Assembly (NCBI RefSeq): GCF_000304475.1
Contig: NC_018951.1
Coordinates: forward strand, 62,001-126,000
DNA from: Kazachstania africana CBS 2517
Taxonomy: Eukaryota; Ascomycota; Saccharomycetes; Saccharomycetales; Saccharomycetaceae
Direction of reading: 5' to 3'
Length of the DNA stretch: 64,000 nt
Shown here: piece after piece, positions 28,300 through 37,300 of the stretch
How positions within the stretch are numbered: position 1 is the stretch's first letter
Layout: each line of letters opens with the position of its first letter
Made by a program: the position numbers and the translations under genes
The notes under the pieces: model-generated
What the model was told of the DNA's origin: nothing
Databases searched by the model: none
The model's input: only the letters and a program-made list of their open reading frames with translations

Positions 28300-28987
28300 A
28301 ATGTATATGCTGGCATGGCGGATAGATTGATAAATTAAGAGAGGTCTACGATACCAAGGAGGCGAATGATGATAGTCTTATGGACCGTTGTGCAAATTAT
28401 GATATTCTGGGCATGGAGTCATCCCTCAAAGAGAAAATAAAAAGTTTAAACATTGACCTAGATGATGGAAGGAGGCCCATAATGGTACCAGGTACTCCAA
28501 ATAGTTATGTCTCTGAGGAGAGTTTTGATACTTCCGCATTTAACTATATGAACGATGTTAAATGGTTACAAAGTGGTAGGACTAATGTTCTACGTAGGTC
28601 GCAAATATTGGTTTGATTTACTTTAAGATGTGAACACATTAGCAAGACATACACTTTATCCAAGTAAAGAGGTGAAGAGCCTAGCAAAACAGCTCATTAA
28701 ATTTCTACATAACACACTTACCAACCAATAAATTTGGCACAAAAAGGATGTGAGAGAAATTTACTTGACTGGAATTGCTGACGCTTCCTTCGCTAATGTC
28801 GAAAAGTATGGAGCACAAGTTGGTAATTTCATATTGACTAATAACAAGTTTATCGGCGGGAAATCTACAAGAGCGAAGCTTGTTTGTATCTCAATCACCG
28901 AAGCTGAATTATATTCAGTAAGCGAAACGATGCCTATGCTTACAGGGATCGAACTCCTCTTAAAGGAGATCTTACCAAAGACTGTGC
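28300..28987 (+). mobile_element. Ty1/copia pol relic: C-terminal RT and RNase H
   Basis: Broken pol coding sequence on the plus strand. It contains NYDILGMESSLKEKIKSLN (28393 on) and MNDVKWLQS. A frameshifted, stop-containing stretch (28580-28750) still encodes ARHTLYPSKEV and FLHNTL. An RNase H piece follows: TGIADASFANVEKYGAQVG, FIGGKSTRAKLVCISITEAELYSVSE and ELLLKEILPK. This is the Ty1/Ty2-type order. The relic stops abruptly at 28987, where promoter repeat copy 2 begins. No LTR, gag or integrase is attached. Confidence 0.85.
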
Positions 28988-29100
28988 ATTTTTCATCATG
29001 TCGTCGGCGAGAGTGTCATGAATTTATTAGGTATAAATAGACACCATCTAGTATCGAAACAACTTCTTTTTCTCTTTTATAGAAGATACTTCTTATACAG
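28988..29100 (+). promoter_or_regulatory. Promoter repeat, copy 2
   Basis: Near-identical to 27216-27328 (offset 1772). It carries the same GGTATAAATAGACACC box and leader, and lies 50 bases before the ATG of the broken paralogue. It abuts the end of the RNase H relic directly, so its left edge is a rearrangement junction. Confidence 0.8.
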
Positions 29101-29149
29101 AAAAAAGACAGAACAAGTATTGGTTTTTACTATATAGTTTAATAACCTG

Positions 29150-29915
29150 ATGAACACCCCGTTATATTTTTTCTTCTTAATAGTAACAGCAGCCGCTGAC
29201 CAGCTCGGTACGCTCGAGCTACTAGGAGACGCACCAGATTTGTGGATCCCAGATAATACGACCACACCGTACATTCGGAACCTACTGGCTTGCATTAGTG
29301 CTATCGGTGTGTCAAATGATTCCTCTGTGGCAATAGCTGCAGACGGCTCTCTCGTCGTCTTCGAATACAGTGATACCACTAACCGAACAAACCAGACTGA
29401 GCATATTGGGCGTTGTTATTTTGGGTTCGGGAATGTTATTAAATTCTTCACGACCGTCATGTCAGTGTCGGATGCGGATCTAACCTACTATTGTACGTTA
29501 AGTGAGGCCGTAAATGACCCCGTACCAATTACCGCAGATACCTTACACGGAATCAAGAGGGTGGAATGATAGTGAGTCGAGCATAGCATTTAAGCGCGAC
29601 AAGTAGGGGGAGTACTTCGAGGCAAATGCGAGCCAGAGTATGGATTGCAACAGTGGTGAATTGTTTTTCACATACTCTGATTCGTGCCTCAATGACGTTA
29701 AGAGCGCATTCAACGCAGTTAATTTCTATAACCAAGATAATTGTAGGCAGCTCATTATTAATACGTGGCCGCACCACGACTGTTCCAGGGGAGATGAACG
29801 TACTTTGTATATCCTGCCAGGCAAATTCTTAGGTTGCCAAGTTCGGACAACCTACTCGTGGTTGGTAACATACCAGGGGGACTACTGTCATGGGCACGAG
29901 AGCACTATACCCAAG
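29150..29915 (+). pseudogene. Broken paralogue of the secreted protein gene
   Basis: The first part (29150-29569) encodes a signal peptide and an N-terminal half sharing LLAC, DGSL and TLHG motifs with the intact copy. The frame ends at TGA (29567-29569). Homology then resumes in another frame: an in-frame TAG lies at 29606-29608 just after a KR pair, followed by the region with the shared TWPHHDC motif (about 29762-29782) and Cys pattern. So it carries at least one frameshift near 29560-29600 and one nonsense codon. Past about 29915 the open frame is Ty reverse transcriptase, so the original C-terminus is lost. As it stands it cannot make the full product. Confidence 0.75.
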
Positions 29916-30400
29916 TCAAGGATTATTGACACACAATTTATATTCACGACCAAACGTGATAGCTCCAAAAAACGTAGATGCGTGGCTAGAGACGGCTTAC
30001 CGAAGGATGAAACCCACGATAAGAATGCGATGGCCAACGCAGTACATCATTATGCCTTAATGACATGCCTAGCAAATGCTTTAGATGAAGGTATATTCAT
30101 AACTCAACCAGATATTACATCGGTATAACTTTAAGTAGAATAAGATGAGGAGCTGTACGCCAGGTTCCATTACTTTTTGTATGATATAAAACAACGTGGT
30201 GCAAAGTGGTATGAAAAAATGGAGTTGCCTATTACATAAATGCAATTTAGATAATTTCCTGTTTAGAATCATGCCTTTGCATATATCTGGAAATAGCGTA
30301 CCTGTTTTTAGTAAGCAAATGGCAATCATTTCAAGTAAAGAAAGTCACTTAATAAGTGAAAAATTGAATGAAACTGGATCTTTATTTAAGCATGCTTTTG
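29916..30400 (+). mobile_element. Ty1/copia pol relic: N-terminal and middle RT
   Basis: Reading on from the broken secreted-protein frame come FIFTTKRD, RCVARDGLPKDETHDKN, NAVHHYALMTCLANALD and FITQPDITS. This is the Ty1-type RT sequence before the catalytic core. After a stop (30126-30128) EELYAR and YDIKQRGAKWYEKM (30150-30220) match the ...LKQ..WYE.. block, and VFSKQ...ISEKL follows with stops. It holds the part of RT that lies upstream of the relic at 28300-28987, so the two halves are in reversed order along the chromosome. Confidence 0.8.
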
Positions 30401-31086
30401 TTAATATTTTAAATTTTAATATGGGTATCTCGTGGTTGCTATTTGGAATTAGAAAAAGTAGCATTAACCCGGTTGAAACAGAGAATGGCTGTCCACTATA
30501 GATTTTTTTTGCTTCCATCAGATTATTGTAAGATAATATACGCTTGTACCTGCGAAAAGTAGAAGGCAACTTTATAACTGAAATTGTGAGAATAATAATA
30601 TACGTGCTTGCCAGGTCCTAAAATGAGATAAGTGAACCCTATATGTATTTTTGTCAAATGCAAAAATTCCATCTAACTAACTCTACATTCACGATGATTT
30701 TTGCAACTCAACATTTAGGGCGCAAGAAATACATACACCCAAACTCGTTCATTTACCAGAGCAACATCCTCTTGTAACCTAAATTTTCGATTCATAGAAT
30801 CAGACAATAATGACGACAACGTCGCATTACCAATAAGACCACTAGAATTAGATAGTAGACTTATAATGTCCCCAATCCAGCACATGATAAGCAGTAGTAT
30901 CCGGCGAGTGCTCCTGCATATCGTACCACTGGTATTATCAAGTAGGTGTTACACTTTTATTAAAAAAATTATTTCATCTTGATGTTTTTCAAAACACCCA
31001 ATATCCGAAATTCTCGATGAAAATGAAAAAGAAGAAAAAAAGAATCTCCCAATATTGACAAACTTATAAGGTGATTGGAGTGCAGG
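30401..31086. other. Spacer between Ty relic and URM1
   Basis: About 690 bases with short ORFs only. A stretch at 30800-30960 is briefly open on the plus strand but matches nothing I know. It includes the URM1 promoter at its right end. Confidence 0.5.
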
Positions 31087-31383
31087 ATGATCAAGGTTAG
31101 AGTAGAATTTCTTGGTGGACTGGACGTTGTGTTTTCCAAGCAACGCGTACACGATTTAACTATTGATGCTGAAGAACTTAGTATGCAAGGATTAATCGAT
31201 TATATTGTTCAAAATTTAATTACTAATAAGAACGACGTCGATGTCTTCTTAGAAGATGATAATATTAGACCTGGTATAATTACGTTGATCAACGATACTG
31301 ATTGGGAATTAGAAGGTGAAATGGAATACGAAGTTTGTGATGGTGATGTTATTTCATTTACATCTACTTTACATGGAGGTTAA
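31087..31383 (+). CDS. URM1: Ubiquitin-related modifier Urm1
   Basis: Small beta-grasp protein acting as sulfur carrier in tRNA wobble-uridine thiolation (with Uba4, Ncs2/Ncs6) and as a protein modifier. The 98-residue product begins [16 protein letters not shown], has the [19 protein letters not shown] core, and ends in the essential C-terminal Gly-Gly (STLHGG). S. cerevisiae Urm1 is 99 residues. The ATG at 31087 is used; a TTG four codons upstream is in frame but not conserved. It is convergent with GCN4. Confidence 0.96.
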   Translation: MIKVRVEFLGGLDVVFSKQRVHDLTIDAEELSMQGLIDYIVQNLITNKNDVDVFLEDDNIRPGIITLINDTDWELEGEMEYEVCDGDVISFTSTLHGG

Positions 31384-31500
31384 AAACACAATATAAAAAT
31401 AAGTATCATTTTTTAATTTGAAAAATTAAATATACACACATTGTAAGATAAATACATATATATATATAATAATCGAATTTTTGTTAAAAAAAAATTGAGA

Positions 31501-32268
31501 TTAGAATGAAACACCATTAGATTCAAGTAAACTTCTTAATCTAGCAACTTCATTTTGTAAATCGGAATTTTCACTTATTAAATTCTCAACTTTGGTTTCC
31601 AATTGATTCATTCTTTGTAATTTTCTTGCTCTCGAACGTCTTGCAGCTTCGGTGTTTCTTGCACGCTTTAAAGCGACAGGGTCACTTGGATCCGCAATGA
31701 CAGGAGTTAAAGGAGCAGCACGTGCCTTTCTGTTATAAGAAACGACACCTAAATGATCCACCTTCGGATTTGAGACTTTCTTGGAAACACGACCAGTAGT
31801 AATTTTAGTGGCCTTGCTTAAAGTTTCCTGTTCAATAGCAGGAGTTGGTAAGAAAGAAGCAGTTTCCTCTTGTTTGACTTGAGCGACATCATCGGTGATT
31901 TTGATGGCGTCGTCATTATTAGTGACATCCTCTTCGGTAACGACTGGGATGTCATCATCGAACAAAGAGGTCCAGGTGTTTGGATCGGAAGAAGTAGAAG
32001 TTTGTAGAGATTCATCCAAATCGAACATTGGAGTAGAATCTACACTTGAGCTGAAGAAAGTTTCTACTAAATCAGCATCTAATTCAGTAGAGTTTGAATT
32101 CAAATTGAAGTAGTCGTCATTAATAGTATTATTTGAATCATCTTCCTTGATATTTGAAATCTGGAAGGAGAAGTCAGGAATGACTTCAAATGAAGGTTCA
32201 TTCAATGTTTTTGCGTCAGAAACGATGGAAAGTTGTTCTTGTAAGGTTAAAATGTTGTATTGAGGCAT
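31501..32268 (-). CDS. GCN4: Gcn4, bZIP activator of amino-acid biosynthesis
   Basis: Master activator of the general amino-acid control response, binding TGACTCA. The 255-residue protein has an acidic N-terminus with the central activation motif WTSLFDDDIPV (about 97-107). A basic region RNTEAARRSRARKLQRM and a leucine zipper (MNQLETKVENLISENSDLQ on) end the protein (about 200-255). S. cerevisiae Gcn4 is 281 residues. Its upstream leader carries very short uORFs, so translational control is expected as in S. cerevisiae. Confidence 0.96.
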   Translation of the reverse strand: MPQYNILTLQEQLSIVSDAKTLNEPSFEVIPDFSFQISNIKEDDSNNTINDDYFNLNSNSTELDADLVETFFSSSVDSTPMFDLDESLQTSTSSDPNTWTSLFDDDIPVVTEEDVTNNDDAIKITDDVAQVKQEETASFLPTPAIEQETLSKATKITTGRVSKKVSNPKVDHLGVVSYNRKARAAPLTPVIADPSDPVALKRARNTEAARRSRARKLQRMNQLETKVENLISENSDLQNEVARLRSLLESNGVSF

Positions 32269-32330
32269 GATGTTATTATTAATTGGGATGATTGATATTA
32301 TTAAAAAAAGATACGTTTAAACGTTTTGTA

Positions 32331-32378
32331 TTATTGAAGATTGACAAACATGGTTAAAATTGATAAAAAAGACATCAT
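32331..32378 (-). promoter_or_regulatory. GCN4 leader uORF, 15 codons
   Basis: Minus-strand ATG ATG TCT ... CAA TAA, starting 110 bases upstream of the GCN4 ATG, with an internal in-frame ATG at 32351. Being closest to GCN4, it would be the main block to reinitiation, the role of uORF3/4 in S. cerevisiae; it is longer than those. Confidence 0.6.
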
Positions 32379-32431
32379 TTTATTAGTTGATGAAAGACTC
32401 TATTAGGGAGTACTTTGAGTTAAAGTAATCG

Positions 32432-32440
32432 TTAGCACAT
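32432..32440 (-). promoter_or_regulatory. GCN4 leader uORF, ATG TGC TAA
   Basis: A two-codon uORF about 165 bases upstream of the GCN4 ATG, in the middle of the leader. Confidence 0.55.
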
Positions 32441-32557
32441 TGTTATAAAAAACTTAAATTAAAAAACACAAGGAAGGGGGACCTAACTTTTCAAATAATT
32501 ATTATTAAAAATTAATTAACGAAAAGGGAAACAAAATATTGAAATTGTTATAAAAAC

Positions 32558-32569
32558 TTAGTAAGCCAT
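32558..32569 (-). promoter_or_regulatory. GCN4 leader uORF1-like, ATG GCT TAC TAA
   Basis: Three codons (Met-Ala-Tyr) then stop, with AT-rich flanks, about 300 bases upstream of GCN4. It differs by one base from the S. cerevisiae uORF1 (ATG GCT TGC TAA), the reinitiation-permissive element. Assumes transcription starts between this point and the ATG at 32756. Confidence 0.65.
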
Positions 32570-32756
32570 TTTTATTTCTTTCTATTAAATAAATAAACTG
32601 AAAATTCTGAAAAAAATAACTTAATATAATATTTTGTTGATTGCAAATAAGAGATGGGTTGGGAATTTGCTGAAAGGATGTGTGTTTGTTTGTGTCTTTT
32701 TGTGTTGATGTAATTTGTACAGAAAAAAAAAAAAGAAAGTAAGAAAGAAAGTCCAT

Positions 32757-33446
32757 CCCGAGAATGATTCATCGTTGAAAAAAAATTGCATATTTATATC
32801 TCGTAGCAAAAGAAGAAAAAATCGGCGGCAGGTGAAAAAAAAAATTTTTCTTTGACATAAAACTCGTTATTCCCCAATTAGGAAACTATTACTGTAACGG
32901 GCTGAAAATTCTCGCGGTGGGCGGCAGTGGGATCCCACTTTCCTAAAACGGCCTCGGAATTCTCTGCGTGACCTCCTACTTCATACCGCGGGTTCTGGGT
33001 TTCCGTGCCTTTCGAGCTCAGATAAGCAGAGCATCACAGGCAGCGGTTCCGGTAGAAATTTTTCAACCAATCAGAGAGAAAGTTGGTGAGTGTAATTTCA
33101 CGTGATACACAAATGATTCTAGCCGCTCATGACTTTTTTTTTCAATATGGAAGAAACTGCAAAAACGATGATATTTCGAGATATTTTTTTTTTGGCCCTG
33201 ACCGCATTCATGAAGCCCTAATTCTGCTTTTGCAGACTTCCAAATCTGTGGCAATGTTGTGGCAATGTTGTGGAAAAAAATGCCGCAGACACACACCATC
33301 CGGGTAATACTCCTCATTATTTTTCAAATCTACCACGTCTGACACGTAAGCCAGAAAGTGCCACCGATACTATTTAAGGTACAGTGAAATAAAAACACCT
33401 GATTGCTCAAAAGCTGTCGCTCAATTGAATTGACCACACAACAGAC
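32757..33446. promoter_or_regulatory. GCN4 / IRC22 divergent promoter region
   Basis: Contains a minus-strand TATAAATA word near 32790-32800 (GCN4), a G+C-rich block (32890-33060), a CACGTG box (33100-33105), and an 11-bp unit GTGGCAATGTT in tandem (33248-33269). A TATTTAAG word near 33371 lies upstream of IRC22. No gene seen. Confidence 0.45.
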
Positions 33447-34148
33447 ATGAAATTGACTACTTTATTATCCCTTCTCTCGATTCCCCTAGCATTTGCCCAA
33501 GAAGATGTTACCCAAGAAGACGTTGCTCAAGAAGCTCCTAACAGGACAATAGATCTTGACATCAAATATGAAATCTTGGAAAAACCAGATGCTGATTTGA
33601 CCAATTTCGTCGAATTTGAAGATAATGACGTCTTCACTCTGAATTATACTCTTACAAACAGAGAACAAGATCATAATATCTCAATTCATGCAGTATCAGG
33701 CTCGATCTTAGCTCTTCCAGAAGGTAGAATCGTTGCAAACGTTTCTAAGGGTGATTTCGAACCTGCCATCTTCGCTGCCGTCAATAGCACTGTCACTTTC
33801 CAACAAAAGGTGGAATTCGTACTCAATGAAGGTAATTACTATCTCTTCCCCGTACTACACGCTCTAAGACATAATGTCACCCAAAATGACACTGATGTTG
33901 AAATTGCAGAGCCTATAACGGTTGGATCTACACCTCTTCTCTTCTCCATTGCAGCCCCACCAATGTCATTTTTTAACTTACAATTTCTCTCCATCCCAAT
34001 CTTAATGAGTGTATTGTTAGGTGGTTTGACCTACTTTGGTACGAAGAGCGGTAGTAGTTCCACTAAGAGATCAGCCTCTTCAAAGAAGACTGGCACCCCA
34101 TCTTCAACCCAAGAATGGTTGCCTGAACAGTACAAGAAGGATAACTGA
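33447..34148 (+). CDS. IRC22: Irc22, TRAP-alpha-like ER membrane protein
   Basis: ER type-I membrane protein related to the translocon-associated protein alpha subunit. The 233-residue product has a signal peptide (about 1-17) and an acidic repeat (EDVTQEDV). A luminal beta-sandwich (about 30-165, with VFTLNYTLTNREQDHNISIHAVSG) and one membrane span (about 172-195) follow, and a basic Ser/Lys-rich tail ends EWLPEQYKKDN. S. cerevisiae Irc22 (YEL001C) is 225 residues. It sits only about 200 bases before PAN1, on the same strand. Confidence 0.88.
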   Translation: MKLTTLLSLLSIPLAFAQEDVTQEDVAQEAPNRTIDLDIKYEILEKPDADLTNFVEFEDNDVFTLNYTLTNREQDHNISIHAVSGSILALPEGRIVANVSKGDFEPAIFAAVNSTVTFQQKVEFVLNEGNYYLFPVLHALRHNVTQNDTDVEIAEPITVGSTPLLFSIAAPPMSFFNLQFLSIPILMSVLLGGLTYFGTKSGSSSTKRSASSKKTGTPSSTQEWLPEQYKKDN

Positions 34149-34352
34149 TTCCTGTGTATATTACTTTCTATATTAATATCTATATATGATGATATACGTT
34201 TCTTTAATACTACCCGACATTGAATTTTTCAGTTTCATGATGCCCCTATCCGGCATCAAAATAGAAAAAAGTATAACGACAAATTTCAATTTTTATATGT
34301 AAAATGATCGTAAAACTATAAGAAGCACACTTTGGTGGCCCACTATTTCGAT

Positions 34353-37300
34353 ATGTATAACGCTTATCAAGGCCAGGGAAATGCTCCTCCTGGTGGTTAC
34401 AACTACTATCAGCAGCAGCAACAACAACATATGCCTCCCCAACAACCAAATTACATGAATAACCAACAGCAACAGCCAATGCAAAATACGAACTACCAAA
34501 GCTTCCAAGCACAGCAGCCAAGTTACGCTCCTATGCAACAACAGACTGGATATATTTCACAGCAGCAGCAGCAACAGCAACAGCAGCAACAACCGGGATA
34601 TTCAAATGTTCAACAACAATCGGGATTCCACAATATGCAACCCCAATTGCAACAAATGCCTTCCATCCAACCCCAAAGTACAGGCTACTATGCAAATGCC
34701 GGTTTAGTACCTCCTGCAACCCCAGTTCAGCAATTACAGCCTTTAAAACCACAATCTACAGGATTTCTTCAACCACCACAACAACCTTTACAACCACAAC
34801 AAACTGGCTTCTATTTACAACAGCAGCAAACTTCACAAGTCCCATTGGAACCATTAAAGCCAACTGCGACTGGATTTGTCAATTCCTTTGCCAATAATGG
34901 TTTAAACAATGACTTAAAAATACCTACAATTAGGTTGTCTTTCATCACGGCCAATGACCAAGCTAAGTTTGAAACTTTATTCAGATCAATGGTTAAACCA
35001 GGTTCAAACACAATTAAGGGTGTCGACTGTAGACAAATCTTAATGAAATCAGGGTTACAACCACAACAGTTAGCCAAAATTTGGTCTCTATGTGATACTT
35101 CCAGAGCCGGTGAGTTACTATTTCCAGAATTTGCCCTAGCCATGCACTTAGTCAATGACGTCTTGCAGGGTGATTCAATCCCGTATGAACTTGATTCAAA
35201 AACTAAAAATGAGGTGAATAGTTTTATTGATGCAATTAACTTACATATTGCCGCTGCAAGCAACACTGCTAACACACCTTTTGATGATTTGATGCGTTTA
35301 CAACCCCAAAATACTGGTTTAATGCCACAAACAAGTTTTGGCATGATGCCACAAGTTACTGGAGGCACAGCTAACCCAGCTATGCTAAACCCTCAATCAA
35401 CTGGTTTTATGCCACCGACAAGTTTTGGCATGGCTCCACAACTTACTGGTGGTGTTCAAGCACCAATGCTATCACAAGTCACAGGTGGTAATATGATGCC
35501 AATGGCACAAACATCGTTCAACACTATGCCATTACAAAACCAGATGACCGGTAGTGGTTTAGTTCAACCACAAGTCACGGGGGGTATGGCTCCTTCAGGT
35601 TTTAATCAACAGATGCCTCAGTTATCTTTTGGCCAAAACACCTTAAATATGAATCAAACTGGTTTACAACCACAAGCTACTGGTTATTTGCCACCCTCTA
35701 ATTTCAATGTTACGGCACCCCTAGCTGCCCAAAAGACAGGGTTTGGTAACAATGAAATATACTCCCAGTCAAACTTCAACAATAACAGACTTAACATCAG
35801 TACCCAAGAGCAAGAAGAAACGATTTCTCCTGAAGAAAAATCGTTATTCTACAAAATTTTTGAAACCTACGATTCAAGCAAAAGGGGATTATTGGATTCA
35901 CCAACTGCTGTGGAGATTTTCAGAAAATCCGGTTTGAATAGATCCGACTTAGAGCATATTTGGAATTTATGTGATATCAACAATTCTGGGCAATTGAATA
36001 AACAAGAATTTGCGTTGGGTATGCATTTGGTCTACAAAAAATTGAACGGGTTCAGCTTGCCAAATACATTGCCAAAATCTTTGATTCCATCTAGTATGCA
36101 GATTTTGGATAACTTGAAAAATCAATTGAAATTGGATAATAACATTAATTCTACCAATAATAACCTAAATTCGAGAATTGACGCCCTGAATTTCAAAAAT
36201 AATGATGACGAAGATTCACTTCCTGTTTTCAGAAATCGTAGGAAAACTAATACTGCCGAAGCTCCTTTAGTATCCTCCGCGGCTGCTGTAACTTCCAATG
36301 ACAATAATGTTGGAAGTATGTCCGTAGAAACAGCTGCCGCCACTTATCCAGATATTACTAAAACAAGTATTAATGAACTTCAACAAAATACTGCTCCTGT
36401 CCCTGCCAATGACTATAAACCAACAAAAGTTGAGCCACTTACTGCAGCAACTATGTCATCTACCTCTCAGGAAGATGCAGTGAATATTGAGAAATTAAAG
36501 AACGATATTAAGCAGTTGAACATTCCATTAATTTCAACTGCCAACTCAGTTCCAGTTGATGTAAAGAAAAGATTTAATCAAATTTTGACCAAAGTGCCAA
36601 ATTTATTTGCTGAGATTGAGAAGATTGATAATCAAATTGCTAATGCCAAGATTGAATTATTCAAATTAAAAAATCCTCTAAAAATTGAGGGCACAGGGCC
36701 AAATGGTGAAATTACAGACAATGATAGGAAAAAGGCAAGAAGTAAAGCTTTATTAAAGGCAAGAATGGCTGCATTGACTGGTGAGACGGTGGATCCTTCC
36801 AGTATTGAAAGCGATGATTCTGAACAACTTTCAAAGGAAGTGTCCAGGATCAAGGATGAAAACATGCAAAATCAACAGATACTTAAAGACGTTAGACTTT
36901 CGATTTCTGAGATGTTTGCATCTTTGAAGGCTACTTTGACTGGTAAGAACATTTATAACAATATTGAAGACTTTGAAAAATACGAGTTCGGTGTAGGTTT
37001 GGAACCTGAAGTTCGTTCTTTTATTGAAGCATTGAATTCCGAGGCTATAAATAACTCAATCTCCTCTACAGGCTTAAATCCATCTGGCAGCACTATCTCA
37101 AGCCCAGATATATCTAGTAATGAAGCATCTTACTCTCAATTTAAGTCGTCTGAGGAAAGAGCTGCTTATTTGAAAGAGCAGGCACAGAAGAGAATGAAAG
37201 AAAGACTAGCAAAGTTCGGCCTAGATAGGCGTGACTCAAGACAGAGAACCAATAGTACTGATCAAAATAAGACACCTTTCGAAGCAGAACAATCTAGGTC

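Noticed and set aside
29930..29990. KR and KKRR pairs as Kex2 sites defining an extra toxin subunit in the second secreted-protein copy
   Set aside because: The surrounding residues (FIFTTKRD, RCVARDGL, VHHYALMTCL) are Ty1-type reverse transcriptase, so these basic pairs belong to the Ty relic.
32505..32756. 83-codon minus-strand ORF in the GCN4 leader region
   Set aside because: Low-complexity Phe/Ser translation of a poly(A) tract; overlaps the uORF1-like element and has no homologue I know.
33097..33110. CACGTGAT as centromere CDEI near IRC22, a CEN5-adjacent gene in S. cerevisiae
   Set aside because: No 80-160 base stretch of very high A+T adjoins it and no CDEIII-like CCGAA element lies at the right distance.
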